Assembly (NCBI GenBank): GCA_003022925.1
Contig: PXRY01000042.1
Coordinates: forward strand, 1 to 32,696
DNA length: 32,696 nt
Source of the DNA: Halobacteriales archaeon QS_8_65_32
GTDB taxonomy: Archaea; Halobacteriota; Halobacteria; Halobacteriales; Halococcaceae
Direction: 5' to 3'
The translations under genes and the position numbers were made by a program. Below, one piece after another: positions 1-10,002 of the stretch; positions within the stretch are counted from its first letter, which is position 1, and every line of letters begins with the position of its first letter. The notes under the pieces are model-generated. The model did no database searches. It saw only the letters and a list, made by a program, of their open reading frames with translations, and was not told where the DNA came from.

Positions 1-1976
1 CGGCTCAAGCGAAACGAGACCTACCGGCTCCGGATGGCGAAGATCGGCGTCGGCAGCGGTGCATCGTCTACATCGGCGGCGTATCTCACCACCATTCCCA
101 GTTTCACGGGACCGGTCGCCGAGAACGACACCCGGCAGGTTCGCGTTGAGGTCCGAGATCGATACAACAACCCGATCCAGGGTAAGATGGTGAACCTCAC
201 GATTATGCCGACCGGTGGGAATCAGCTGGGAAACCTATCAGTTAGCGGTCAATTGGCAAAGGTCGTGACGGTCACGACCGACGAGTAGGGGCATGCGAGC
301 GCGACCTACCGCGCGCCGCCGAACGTTGACGGCGGGCCGAATCCTGTGCAGATCGGAGCGAATTGAACGAGCGAGATCGATACTGGATCGCTCGATCTCG
401 ATTCACTGAACACCGTTCAGTCCGATTTCGACGTCACAAACACTGACGAGAGCCCGGTGCCATACAACATCGATTTCGGACGAATCGGACTGCGATCGCT
501 AGCCAACCGGACGACATATGCGATTCGGCGGGCTATAGCTACAATCGTAGTGCTGGGACGATCGATCTCTCTCCACGTCACCGACGACTCCGGACGTACC
601 GTTTAGCGTTGGGACCGACAATCGGTCAGTTGCGCTCGCTGAGGCGAAGCCCGATCGAACAGGGCTTAATGGAACTGCCGCTGTAGAGATCGATGTTCGC
701 GGGCCAGGGACGACAAACCTCACCGTTTCGAGCGGCATGAGTACGAAAACCATCTCGCTAACGATACGAAACCAAGACCCGACCGCCTCCTTCGAGTATT
801 TTCCAATGGAGCCACCCACCGGCGATATAGTGAGTTTTAGTGCCGAGGCGTCCGATTTCGACAGGCCGAACGGGGACTTAGAGTACGAGTGGACCTTCGG
901 CGATGGTAGTAGTGGATTCGGCCCGACGCCACAGAACGAGTATGACGATGAGGGTAGCTACGACGTGACCCTCACGGTCACCGACGAGTACGGCGCGAGC
1001 GCAACGGCGACTCGAACGGTCACCGTCTCGAACCGAGCGCCGACGGCGAGGATCGCCTACGGTCCACGAGCTCCACTGACGGACGAAACGGTAGTGTTCG
1101 ACGCTTCGAGAAGCAGCGACCCCGACGGCGATCGTCTCACCTACGAGTGGGAGTTCGGCGACGGCAACACCACGATCTCCCGGCCGACGACGGATCACGC
1201 CTACGGCGACGGCGGTCCCTACGACGTGACGCTCACGACTATCGACTGGGACGGCGGTCGGAACAGCACGACTGAGACGATCGAAGTATCGAATCGATCC
1301 CCACTCATGTGTAGCACATTGTTGATGAACCGCAGTGTTGCGATTTGCGACGGGAGATGCCGAATTGAATTCGCGTCGCTGAGTGGCTGACGAGGGCGGT
1401 CAGTACCTACACTCTTCCCCGGAGACCGACGAGACGGTCGTTTTCGACGGAATCGATTCGTCCGATACGGATGGGACGGTCGATAGCTATCAGTGGGAGT
1501 TCGGCGACGGCACGACCGAGACCGGAGCGATGCCGAGCCACTCATACGGCGAGAACGGCACCTATACGGTGAATCTCACTGTTACTGATGACGACGGCGC
1601 GACACGGACGACGAGTAGGGACGTGGCGGTGCGGAACCGGCCACCGACGGCGGACTTCGATTTCAGCCCAGCGAACCCACAATCCGGTGACGCAATCACC
1701 TTCGACGCCTCCGGGAGCAGCGACTCGGACGGGACGATCGACAGCTACAGGTGGAACCTCACCGACGATACCGGACGGAGCTTCACCACTACCGGTGAGA
1801 CGGTCACCGCTACTTCGCTCAGTGCCGGAAGCTACGTCATGGCTCTCACCGTCACTGACGACGACCGTGACACGGACGAGATGCGCGAAACAATCGTGAT
1901 CGAAAGCGACAACAGCGGCAACGGCGGCAACAACGGTAACGGCGGTAAGAACGGCAACAACGGCAGCAATAACTAA
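1..1976 (+). pseudogene. Degenerate PKD-domain surface protein (5' end outside window)
   Basis: This is a broken paralogue of the intact gene that follows it. Its first readable piece (34-285) matches the intact protein's stretch around MAKVGVGSGAS and YNNPVENASVNLT, then meets an in-frame TAG at 286-288 and a TGA at 364-366. A shift near 515 moves the homology (CDSAGYSYNRSAGTIDLS) to another frame, and a further shift near 575-595 puts it in the frame that continues to 1302. Four PKD repeats are recognisable: about 775-1030, 1040-1290, 1425-1640 and 1640-1890, against two in the intact copy. The third is interrupted by about 70 extra bases (roughly 1303-1415) that shift the frame again. The end is an Asn/Gly-rich tail stopping at 1976. 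Several independent lesions make a sequencing error unlikely. The N-terminus lies before the window. Confidence 0.85.
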
Positions 1977-2225
1977 ATCCAGTAGAGCAGCCAGCGTACC
2001 GACCATCGGCATCCCCGAGGTGATCGACGGATCGAACGGAGCAAACAGGTGCCGGATCGTCGTCTGGACTGAACAAGGAAGAACCGATAGCGACGAAACC
2101 GTTGAACCGACGGCGATCGCACTGGCTCCGGCGTTCGAACCTTCTACTGAGACTCGAAGGCTCAACTCAGTTGATACCGATAATCGGATAATAACTTTAG
2201 ACTGGCTGAACTGTGAAATATACAC
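1977..2225. other. Intergenic region between PKD paralogues
   Basis: About 250 bases with no convincing gene. It holds the AT-rich stretch 2180-2200 that probably contains the promoter of the following gene. Nothing else is recognisable. Confidence 0.5.
2195..2200 (+). promoter_or_regulatory. TATA-like box for PKD-domain protein
   Basis: CTTTAG in an AT-rich stretch lies about 26 nt before the ATG at 2226, the spacing expected for a leaderless haloarchaeal transcript. Confidence 0.4.
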
Positions 2226-4637
2226 ATGGATATGAGGGGCGACAGGCGTGCGCAGGCCATGCAGGTCGGGGCGGTGGTGTTGGTGGGTGTCGCCATCGTC
2301 GCGCTGTCGGTCTATCAGGTGACGAGCGTACCCCAGCAGAACCGCCAGGTCGAAGCCGTTCACGACCGGCAGGTGACGAGTCAGCTCCAGGGGGTCAGGG
2401 AGGCAGTCTTGCGGACGGCGGCGACCGGCAACCCGCATTCGGCGGTCGTGACGCTCGGGACCGGTTATCCCGGACGAGTAATCGCGGTCAATCCTACGCC
2501 GGCGACGGGCACGATCGAAACGGTTCCGCCCGGGCCGACGGGGCAGGTCTCGATCTCGAACGCGACGGCGGTATCGCCCGAAACGGCCGATTACTGGAAC
2601 GGCTCCGAGCGCGCGTTCGACACGCGGGCGATCGCCTATTCGCCCGACTACAACGAATTCGAGAACGCTCCGACGACTGCGTACGGCTCCTCGCTGCTGT
2701 ACACGCTGTTCGGTGCGGACCCGCTTGCGGGCAGTGCAACCGTGAGGGGCGGGGAAGCCCTCTCGAACCAGACGGTCGTTGACGGCAAGCGGATCACGCT
2801 CGTCACGCTCGACGGCTCGTTCTCGCGAACCGGGAGCGAGAACGTCTCGGTCGAGGCCCGACCGGTCAGCGTCTCGAACACGACCGTTCCGTTGACCAAC
2901 GCGACCGGCGAGCGAGTCGAACTGGCGCTTTCGACGCAGGCGACCAACGAGACCTGGCAGCGCGTTCTGACCCCCGAACTCGCCGCGAACGACGGGTACG
3001 TCGACACCTTCACGTGTTCGGCCCCGACGGACGACGAGCCTTGCGGCATGCTCACGGTCACCTTCGAACCGACGAGCCTCGACGACCCCTACGTGTTACG
3101 AATGGCGAAGGTCGGCGTCGGCAGCGGCGCGAGCACCGAGGGACCGCGCTACCTCACGAACGTTACCGATCGGGAAGTGAGCGTTCCCGAAAACGCCTCC
3201 CAGCGGCTGGAACTCGAAGTTCGCGACCCGTATAATAACCCCGTCGAGAACGCGTCGGTGAACCTGACGGTCTTCGACCGGTCGGTGCTTCGCCAGCTCG
3301 GCACCGCGACAGGTGCGACCGTCAATGTCGGCGAGCTGCGTGCCGACGGCGAGCGCGGGAGCACCGTCGAGGCGCGAACCGACGAGAACGGCCGGGCGGT
3401 CGTCCGGTACGTCGCCCCCCGAAGCATTAACGGGACCAGTCCGGCGAACGTGAGCGTGATCGCCAACCGAACAGCCGAACCCGACCCGACGGCGAACCGA
3501 ACGGCGGCCAACAGTACGGGATTCGATCTCACGGTTCGAAACGCCGATTCGAGCCCGGTCGCTCATAGAGTTCGATGGGATCGCAGCGCCCTCGCGAACC
3601 GATCGGGCGTCCGCTGCGGGCCGGATCGCTGTATCTACGATCGCAGCACGGGCGAGCTGACGGTCCCGATCGTCGCGAACGCGACTGGTGGCGACGAGCC
3701 CGTCCGCGGGGTCGACGTCGCGCTCGCGAACCGCGACCGAAGCGTCGTCCGGTACACGCGTGCCGACGACGTCACGAACGGGGCGGGCCGGGCGAGCGCG
3801 ACGATCGACGTCCTGCGGCCCGGCACGACGACGGTCGCGGTCGCCGGCGGTCCGAACAGCATTGGGTCGGGCGACCGGCTCACCCTAACGATCGCCAATC
3901 AGGTACCCGAGGCCGCCGGCGCGTACGTACCACAGAACGCGACGAGCGGAACGTCCGTCCAGTTCGACGCCCGCCGTTCGGCCGATCCCGACGGCCGGAT
4001 CGTCGAGTACCAGTGGGCCTTCGGCGACGGTTCTCGCGCGTTCGGGCCGCGTCCCAAGCACGTCTACAATCGCAGCGGGACATACAACGCGACGCTCACC
4101 GTCACCGACGAACACGGCGCGACGGACACGACGAGCGCCACTGTCGAGGTCGCGAACCGTCCCCCCGAGGCGGCCTTCGAGTTCCCGCTCACCGCGCCGG
4201 AACCGGGCCAGGCGATAACCTTCGATGCGTCGAGTTCGAGCGACCCCGACGGCGAAGTCGCCACTTACGAGTGGGACTTCGGCGACGGGAGTGCCGACGT
4301 CGCGGCGAACATCTCGACGGTGAGTCACTCCTACGACGAACCGGGTACCTACATCGTCTCCCTTCGGGTCACGGACGACGACGGCAGCACCGACATCCTT
4401 CAGAAGTCCGTCACCGTCGACGCGGCCGAAGCCGACGGGCGACCGGCGGTCGGTAACGACGGCCCCCTCACGACGGCGGTGAACGGGACGGCAGGAGGCG
4501 AGACAACGGGGAATGAGACGGCCGAAAGCGGGTCGGCGGGGAACGGAACGACCGACAACGGGACGATCGGGAACGCGGTGATCGACGGGGCGAGCGACGA
4601 CGCCGGGGGAACGCTCGTTCGGCCGATCTCCCGGTAA
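2226..4637 (+). CDS. Secreted/cell-surface protein with Ig-like and two PKD domains
   Basis: An 803-residue acidic protein. Residues 1-12 are charged (DRRAQ) and are followed by a hydrophobic helix at about 13-33, resembling a type IV pilin-like (class III) signal or an N-terminal anchor, so most of the protein should be outside the cell. Residues about 290-410 contain a bacterial-Ig-like (Big_1-type) region with YNNPVENASVNLT and TDENGRAVVRY. Two PKD domains follow at about 557-645 and 646-735, each with the FDA..S.DPDG, W.FGDG and Y..PGTY-type signatures. The tail (about 740-803) is Gly/Asn/Thr-rich and of low complexity. Asn-X-Ser/Thr sequons are abundant, so N-glycosylation is likely. PKD domains commonly mediate protein or polysaccharide contacts; an adhesin or S-layer-associated role is inference. 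Start: ATG 2226, though ATG 2232 is possible. The adjacent decayed paralogue points to tandem duplication. Confidence 0.85.
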   Translation: MDMRGDRRAQAMQVGAVVLVGVAIVALSVYQVTSVPQQNRQVEAVHDRQVTSQLQGVREAVLRTAATGNPHSAVVTLGTGYPGRVIAVNPTPATGTIETVPPGPTGQVSISNATAVSPETADYWNGSERAFDTRAIAYSPDYNEFENAPTTAYGSSLLYTLFGADPLAGSATVRGGEALSNQTVVDGKRITLVTLDGSFSRTGSENVSVEARPVSVSNTTVPLTNATGERVELALSTQATNETWQRVLTPELAANDGYVDTFTCSAPTDDEPCGMLTVTFEPTSLDDPYVLRMAKVGVGSGASTEGPRYLTNVTDREVSVPENASQRLELEVRDPYNNPVENASVNLTVFDRSVLRQLGTATGATVNVGELRADGERGSTVEARTDENGRAVVRYVAPRSINGTSPANVSVIANRTAEPDPTANRTAANSTGFDLTVRNADSSPVAHRVRWDRSALANRSGVRCGPDRCIYDRSTGELTVPIVANATGGDEPVRGVDVALANRDRSVVRYTRADDVTNGAGRASATIDVLRPGTTTVAVAGGPNSIGSGDRLTLTIANQVPEAAGAYVPQNATSGTSVQFDARRSADPDGRIVEYQWAFGDGSRAFGPRPKHVYNRSGTYNATLTVTDEHGATDTTSATVEVANRPPEAAFEFPLTAPEPGQAITFDASSSSDPDGEVATYEWDFGDGSADVAANISTVSHSYDEPGTYIVSLRVTDDDGSTDILQKSVTVDAAEADGRPAVGNDGPLTTAVNGTAGGETTGNETAESGSAGNGTTDNGTIGNAVIDGASDDAGGTLVRPISR

Positions 4638-4795
4638 CCGTGTTGTCGGCCATCACGGCCCCGCGTAGCGTTCTGTTCCTCGCGCAGCGCTCCGTTCTTC
4701 GTGTAACGTTCCGTTTCGGCGGGACCTACTCCGAGTCGGCCGATCCTTCGACCGCGCTTCGTTTCGACGATCGACGATCTCTCGGACGACAAAGC

Positions 4796-4801
4796 CATAT
4801 A
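4796..4801 (+). promoter_or_regulatory. TATA-like box of HMG-CoA synthase gene
   Basis: CATATA ends 22 nt before the ATG at 4824, which fits a leaderless transcript. The rest of 4638-4823 shows no gene. Confidence 0.55.
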
Positions 4802-4823
4802 CCAGGACGCCGACGAGAGTGCT

Positions 4824-6161
4824 ATGACCGCAGTCGGCATCGACGCGATCGAGATTCACACCGGCAAACTGGCTCTGGACCTCGCCGAAACCTTCGCGCC
4901 CGAGATGGGCGCGGACCCCGCGAAGTACACGAAGGGACTGGGCATCTATTCGAGTTCGTTGCCCGACGTCCACGAGGACATCGTCACGATGGGCGCGAAC
5001 GCCGCCCACCGCCTGATGGAGCGCAACGGACTCGAACTCGACGACATCGGCCGGATCGATGTCGCGACCGAGAGCGCCTTCGACAACTCCAAACCCGTTT
5101 CGACGTATATCGCGGGCTGTCTCGAAGGGGTCTTCGAAGGGGACCTCCATCACGCAAACAAGGGCGAGCGCAAGTTCGCGTGTATCTCGGGCACCCAGAG
5201 CATCGACGATGCGTACAACTGGATCCAAGCAGGGAGAAATCGCGGCCGGGCGGCGCTCGTGATCGCGACCGATACCGCGCTGTACGCCCGCGACGACCCC
5301 GGGGAGGCCACACAGGGCGCGGGCGCGGTCGCGATGCTGATCGACGAGAACCCCTCGGTCGTCGAGCTGAGCAAGCAACAGGGTTACGGGTCGGCCGACG
5401 AGACGGACTTCCTGAAACCGAACCAACAGTTCCCGAGCGTCGACGGCAAACGGTCGGTGCAGGTCTACCTTGCACGGATGCGAGAAGCCGTCGAGGACTA
5501 CGAGAGCATCGGCGGCGACCTGCGCCCGGAGGACTTCCGGTACGTGCCCTTCCACACGCCGTTCCCGGGCATGGTTCGGAAAGCCGCGATGTTGGGGTAT
5601 CGACACATGATCCGTGACACCGAAATCGAGGACGCTCTTGCACCTGAGATCGGCCGCCAGCCCCGCCAGGAGGCCTTCGACGACGAGGAAGCCTTCCGCG
5701 ACGCGGTCCGGGAGTACATGGACGCGCTCAAAGGAACCGATCGCTACCTAGCCTGGCACGACCGGACGATCGAACCGACGCTCGACATCGCCCGGCATGT
5801 CGGCAACTGGTACACCGGCTCGGTGCACGTCGCCCGCGCGAGCGCGCTCAAACGGGCCGCGGCGGAGGGAGAGGACGTGACCGGTGACCGACTGCTCGTC
5901 GGCTCCTATGGCTCGGGCGCACAGGCCGAGATCCACGTCGAGACGATCCAGAACGGATGGCGAGAGGAGGTTTCGGCGTTCGACATCGACACCCAATTAG
6001 AGAGCCGTTACGACCTCGACTTCGCCGAATACGAGCGGATCCACGACGTCCATAATCACGCGAAGGAAGTCGACGTCGAGGAACTCACGACGCCGAGCGA
6101 GGAGTTCGTCTTCGAGGGTCGCGGCCGGATGAACGAGCGGAAATACCGTTACGTCGACTGA
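4824..6161 (+). CDS. mvaS: Hydroxymethylglutaryl-CoA synthase
   Basis: Condenses acetyl-CoA with acetoacetyl-CoA to give HMG-CoA, the entry step of the mevalonate pathway that feeds archaeal isoprenoid lipids; cytosolic. The 445-residue protein has the thiolase-fold catalytic triad in the expected contexts: Glu83 in ATESAFDNSK, the acyl-accepting Cys120 in KFACISGTQS, and His244 in VPFHTPFPGM. The Gly-rich GSYGSGAQAE near residue 375 is also typical. Length is in the range of haloarchaeal homologues, which carry a C-terminal extension compared with bacterial enzymes. It stands alone, with its own promoter, convergent with the EF-2 gene. Both the reaction and the start are well supported. Confidence 0.96.
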   Translation: MTAVGIDAIEIHTGKLALDLAETFAPEMGADPAKYTKGLGIYSSSLPDVHEDIVTMGANAAHRLMERNGLELDDIGRIDVATESAFDNSKPVSTYIAGCLEGVFEGDLHHANKGERKFACISGTQSIDDAYNWIQAGRNRGRAALVIATDTALYARDDPGEATQGAGAVAMLIDENPSVVELSKQQGYGSADETDFLKPNQQFPSVDGKRSVQVYLARMREAVEDYESIGGDLRPEDFRYVPFHTPFPGMVRKAAMLGYRHMIRDTEIEDALAPEIGRQPRQEAFDDEEAFRDAVREYMDALKGTDRYLAWHDRTIEPTLDIARHVGNWYTGSVHVARASALKRAAAEGEDVTGDRLLVGSYGSGAQAEIHVETIQNGWREEVSAFDIDTQLESRYDLDFAEYERIHDVHNHAKEVDVEELTTPSEEFVFEGRGRMNERKYRYVD

Positions 6162-6362
6162 AGTAGCCTCTTTCCCGGTTTCATACGGGTTCTCGATCGA
6201 AGCCGTCGTTTCCCCCCGAGAGAAGGAGGATTGGCTTCTCGCCACGGACTCGACGAGGACCTACGCAGCGGAGGCCGCCCACTTCGTCGACTCAATACGT
6301 ATAGGCCGAACAAGTCCCGTTGCGGTAACATCGCATCCGCGGAGGGAGCGAGGACACCCGAG

Positions 6363-6376
6363 CCACAAAAAAGTGG
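6363..6376 (-). terminator. Hairpin with T6 loop after EF-2 gene
   Basis: Four bases past the EF-2 stop, CCAC and GTGG flank a run of six A (six T on the EF-2 strand). The T-rich tract is the part most relevant to archaeal termination. The stem is short. The remainder of 6162-6380, between the convergent genes, shows nothing else. Confidence 0.45.
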
Positions 6377-6380
6377 TTGT

Positions 6381-8567
6381 CTAGAAGTAATCGACCGCTG
6401 GCGGCAACTCCAGTTTCATGCCCTTTCGCTGGCGGATCTCCGTGATCTTGTCGGGTTGGAGGTTGTCGGCCATCACTTGAAAGCCGGCGTTTTCGGTGTT
6501 CCACGACGCACGGCCTTCGGTCGCGGAGCGAATATCGCTCGAAAAGCCGATCATCTCCTCGACGGGCGCGACGCCCTCGACGACCATCAGATCACCCTCC
6601 TGAAACATGTCGTCAACGCGGCCTCTCCTTCCTTGAATCTCGCCGGAGGCGGGCCCCATGTGCTCGGAGGGGACGTCGATGCGCACGTCCTGGATCGGTT
6701 CGAGCAAGGCGATTCGGCCGTCGATGAGCGAACGATGCACCGCTTCCCGCGTGGCCGGGATCACCTGTGCCGGGCCCCGGTGGATGGCGTCCTCGTGCAA
6801 CCGGGCGTCCCCCAAGCGGAGCAGGGTGCCCTGGACCGGTTCGGCGGCGAGGGGACCGTCGTTGAGGGCCTCCTCGAGCCCCTCAATGACGAGTTCCATC
6901 GTCTCGTTCAGGTGCTGGATACCTTTCGTGTCGTCGATGAGGATGTTCGTGCCGTGGATGTGTTCGACGTTCTGGCTCGTGTCCTTGTCCATCCCCGCTT
7001 CCTGGAGCGCCTCGCGGCGTTCGAGTTCGGGGATATCCATCGAGATCTCGCCGAGTTGGATCCCCTCGACGATCTCCTGGGGAAGGGGTTCGGCGCGCAG
7101 ATAGAAGCGGTTGTGGCGGTTCGGCGACATCCCCTCGACGGTATCGGACGCCCCGCGGATCGCCTCGCGGAAGACGACGATCGGTTCGCCGGTCGTCACC
7201 GGAATCCCCTGGTTGCGCTCGATGCGCTGGGTGATGACCTCCAGGTGGAGTTCGCCCTGACCCGAAATCAGGTGCTCGCCAGTGTCCTCGTTGATCGTGA
7301 TCTGGATCGTCGGATCTTCTTTGGACACTTGCCGCAGCGTCTGGATGAGTTTGGGCAGGTCGTCCATCGACTTCGCTTCGACGGATTTGGTGATGACGGG
7401 TTCGGAAATGTGTTCGATCGACTCGAAGGGCGTCATCTCGATCGACGAGACCGTCGACCCGGCGATCGCGTCCCGAAGGCCGGTCACCGCGGCGATGTTG
7501 CCGGCGGGAACGCGTTCGACCTCCCCGCGCTCACCGCCCATGAAAATACCCACCGACTGTACCCGGTTAGTACCCGCGGTGCCCGAAACGTACAGTTCCT
7601 GGCCCTTCTCGATCGTCCCGGAGAAGACCCTCCCGGTGGCGATCTCGCCGGCGTGGGGATCGATCCCGATGTCGGTGATCATAAGGACCACTTCGCCGTC
7701 GTCGTCGACCATCTGCATGGTGTCGGCGATGTCGAGCGAGTCGTCGCCGCGCCACACCCGCGGGATACGGCGGGGCTGGGCGTCGATCGGGTTCGGGAAG
7801 TGCTCACAGACCATGTCGAGGACGATGTTCGAGAGCGGCGTCTCCTCGTGGAGCCGCTGGCGCTCGTCGGCCCGTTCCATCTCGATGATCTCGGCGAAGC
7901 CGATGCCCGTGCGAGCCATCGACGGGGCCGAAACCCCCCACTTGTACAACGCCGACCCGAACGCGACGGTGCCGTCCTCGACCGATACCGTCCAGTCGTC
8001 GACGTCGTCCATGTCCTGGGTCATTCCCCGGATGAGCTCGTTGACGTCGGCGATAACATTCAAGAGGCGCTGTTGCATCTCCTCGGGGCCCTCCCGGAGT
8101 TCGGAGATCAGCCGGTCGACCTTGTTGATGAACAGCGCCGGCTTCACGCCCTCACGGAGCGCCTGGCGGACGACCGTCTCGGTCTGGGGCATTGCACCCT
8201 CGACGGCGTCGACGACGACGAGCGCGCCGTCGACCGCCCGCATCGCGCGGGTGACGTCGCCGCCGAAGTCGACGTGACCCGGCGTGTCGATGAGGTTGAT
8301 GAGGTGGTTCGTCTCCTCGTACTCGTGGGTCATCGAGACGTTCGCCGCGTCGATGGTAATTCCCCGCTCTTGCTCGTCCTCTTCGGTGTCCATCATGAGC
8401 TGGTGACCGGCGGTCTCGTCCGAAATCATGCCGGCACCGGCGAGCAGGTTGTCCGTGAGCGTGGTCTTGCCGTGATCGACGTGAGCGGCGATAGCGATGT
8501 TCCGGATGTTCTCCGGGCGGTCCATCAGGCGCTCACACTCCTGTACGATCTTCTTACGTCGGCCCAT
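6381..8567 (-). CDS. fusA: Translation elongation factor EF-2
   Basis: GTPase that translocates tRNA and mRNA on the ribosome. The 728-residue protein shows the full set of G motifs: AHVDHGKTT (about 28-36), RGITI in switch I, DTPGH (G3) and NKVD (G4). Domain IV carries [11 protein letters not shown], where His596 corresponds to the histidine converted to diphthamide in archaeal and eukaryotic EF-2. The C-terminus ends in the usual short hydrophobic motif (LPPAVDYF). The ATG at 8567 is about 25 nt from a TATA-like sequence. In many haloarchaea this gene lies close behind rps7; here several genes on both strands separate them (8568-11600), so it is transcribed alone. The name aef2 is also used. 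Confidence 0.98.
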   Translation of the reverse strand: MGRRKKIVQECERLMDRPENIRNIAIAAHVDHGKTTLTDNLLAGAGMISDETAGHQLMMDTEEDEQERGITIDAANVSMTHEYEETNHLINLIDTPGHVDFGGDVTRAMRAVDGALVVVDAVEGAMPQTETVVRQALREGVKPALFINKVDRLISELREGPEEMQQRLLNVIADVNELIRGMTQDMDDVDDWTVSVEDGTVAFGSALYKWGVSAPSMARTGIGFAEIIEMERADERQRLHEETPLSNIVLDMVCEHFPNPIDAQPRRIPRVWRGDDSLDIADTMQMVDDDGEVVLMITDIGIDPHAGEIATGRVFSGTIEKGQELYVSGTAGTNRVQSVGIFMGGERGEVERVPAGNIAAVTGLRDAIAGSTVSSIEMTPFESIEHISEPVITKSVEAKSMDDLPKLIQTLRQVSKEDPTIQITINEDTGEHLISGQGELHLEVITQRIERNQGIPVTTGEPIVVFREAIRGASDTVEGMSPNRHNRFYLRAEPLPQEIVEGIQLGEISMDIPELERREALQEAGMDKDTSQNVEHIHGTNILIDDTKGIQHLNETMELVIEGLEEALNDGPLAAEPVQGTLLRLGDARLHEDAIHRGPAQVIPATREAVHRSLIDGRIALLEPIQDVRIDVPSEHMGPASGEIQGRRGRVDDMFQEGDLMVVEGVAPVEEMIGFSSDIRSATEGRASWNTENAGFQVMADNLQPDKITEIRQRKGMKLELPPAVDYF

Positions 8568-8590
8568 TATAACGTCCTACCGGCACGAGC

Positions 8591-8599
8591 GTAAAAAGG
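8591..8599 (-). promoter_or_regulatory. TATA-like box of EF-2 gene
   Basis: On the minus strand CCTTTTTAC lies about 25-32 nt before the ATG, compatible with a very short or absent leader. Confidence 0.5.
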
Positions 8600-8645
8600 G
8601 TAGTGTTTCCCGAGCGATAGCGACGGAGAAAGCGAGCGGCGCGGT

Positions 8646-9047
8646 GATCATCCGGCTACCGGTCACCCACTCCGATACCGGCGTGAGCGCGGCGACGAAA
8701 CGCCACCGCGAGCGCAGTCGAGGCGTGCGGGCGGCCTATCGGACGCTCAGGCGAACCGGCGACCTCTCGAAGCGCGAGGTGGGGTTCGACGATCTAATGC
8801 GGTTGCTCAACAAGGGGACGGGCTTCGAGGGCTCGGACGACCGGATCTCGCTCGACGGCCCGCACGCGAACCCCATCGGACCGTCGTAGCGATCGACAGC
8901 GTCCCACTCGATCTCACGCTCGCGACGATCGCCGGAGCGATCGAGTCGTACTCCGGACGGGTCGATGCCGAAGGCGAGGCGAAACTGGCGACGACGGAAC
9001 GGACGGCCGCGAAGCGAACGGCGAGACGGCGAGCGACCCCGAAGTGA
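8646..9047 (+). pseudogene. Possible frameshifted hypothetical gene
   Basis: I do not recognise this gene. One frame from the GTG at 8646 to the stop at 8887-8889 has haloarchaeal-looking composition (for example LMRLLNKGTGFEGSDD and SLDGPHANPIGP). The same character continues immediately in another frame (VVAIDSVPLDLTLATIAGAI onward) to a stop at 9045-9047. The two may be one gene split by a frameshift near 8880. It is divergent from the EF-2 gene and just before the HExxH protein. It could also be chance open sequence in GC-rich DNA. Confidence 0.3.
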
Positions 9048-9107
9048 ACGGAAGCGAGACACGGCCGATGGTGGGAAATCGCGAGACCGGAAGCGGGCGC
9101 GCCAGAA

Positions 9108-9117
9108 GAGTCATACG
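9108..9117 (+). promoter_or_regulatory. Possible TATA element of HExxH protein gene
   Basis: The sequence GAGTCATACG lies about 26-35 nt before the ATG at 9143, and no Shine-Dalgarno precedes that ATG. The box is weak. Confidence 0.3.
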
Positions 9118-9142
9118 CGATCGAACCCTGTCACGAGTATCC

Positions 9143-9898
9143 ATGGACGTACGCGTGCAGGGCTCCGCGCCCACCGAGCCGTTCTTGGGGGCCGCGGACC
9201 TCTTCGAGACCGAACACGATCTGGAACTGCCGATCCGCGTCCAGGTACGCGAGAACCCCGACGAACGCACCTGGACCGCCCACTACGACGCCTATCACGT
9301 GCTCAATATCTCCCAACAGGCCGCCACGAGCGCAATGGCCCGGGAACTCGCGCTGCACGAGTATTCGCACATGCGTCGCTACGAGCAGTCACACCCCTCA
9401 CATACCCAGTCGACCGAGGAAGCCCTCGTGCTCGCGCTCGCCGGCCGATCGATCGAACGCCGGAAACTCGCACACTGCTATCAGATCGCCAATCACATGA
9501 AAGACATTTATGCCGACGACATCACCCTCGCCGTCGCGCCCGCCGATAAGCTCGTCTCCTTTCTCGAATCGAGCCTCGCGAGCGCGCTCGCCGACCGACC
9601 GGCAGAGGTGCCTGAGGCGACCTGGCAGCGACTCACCCCGGCGTCGGACCCGGACATCACTGCCGTGAACGCTGCCTTCGCGCTCGCGCTCTGTGAACGT
9701 CACGAACTCGTCGACGCCAGCCACCGTATCTACGATCTGGCACACGCCGCGGCGAACGACGCGCCGGGGGTTGGGATCGACGCGTTCAAGTCCCGCTTTC
9801 GCTCGCTCGCGGACGATCCCGACGCGAGCCAGTACCGCAAGGCACTCGTAGACGTCACCCGCCGGTACGCGCTGCACTCGGGACACGCCGCCGACTGA
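9143..9898 (+). CDS. DUF5781-type protein with HExxH motif (putative metallopeptidase)
   Basis: 251 residues from the ATG at 9143. I chose this start because the protein from MDVRVQGSAP onward is compact, and a TATA-like element sits about 28 nt upstream; the longer frame from 9044 adds a basic, low-quality N-terminus. Residues 72-76 read HEYSH inside a helix (ALHEYSHMRRYE), which is the HExxH zinc-binding motif of zincin peptidases. A downstream acidic pair in QSTEEALVLALAG could give the third ligand. The family, which I recall as DUF5781, is haloarchaeal and uncharacterised. There is no signal peptide or membrane segment, so it should act in the cytosol. Peptidase activity is inferred from the motif only. 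Confidence 0.75.
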   Translation: MDVRVQGSAPTEPFLGAADLFETEHDLELPIRVQVRENPDERTWTAHYDAYHVLNISQQAATSAMARELALHEYSHMRRYEQSHPSHTQSTEEALVLALAGRSIERRKLAHCYQIANHMKDIYADDITLAVAPADKLVSFLESSLASALADRPAEVPEATWQRLTPASDPDITAVNAAFALALCERHELVDASHRIYDLAHAAANDAPGVGIDAFKSRFRSLADDPDASQYRKALVDVTRRYALHSGHAAD

Positions 9899-10002
9899 CG
9901 GCGGACGGAACTGAGGCACCAACCGAAGGCACCGGTTGCCGGAACCGCCCTCCGTTCGCTTTCTCGCTTCGAGAACCCTACTGATACGTCGTTTCGGTCG
10001 TG

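Noticed and set aside
6231-8594. 787-codon open frame on the plus strand opposite EF-2
   Set aside because: It is a shadow produced by GC-rich third positions of the EF-2 gene. The minus-strand product is unmistakable EF-2.
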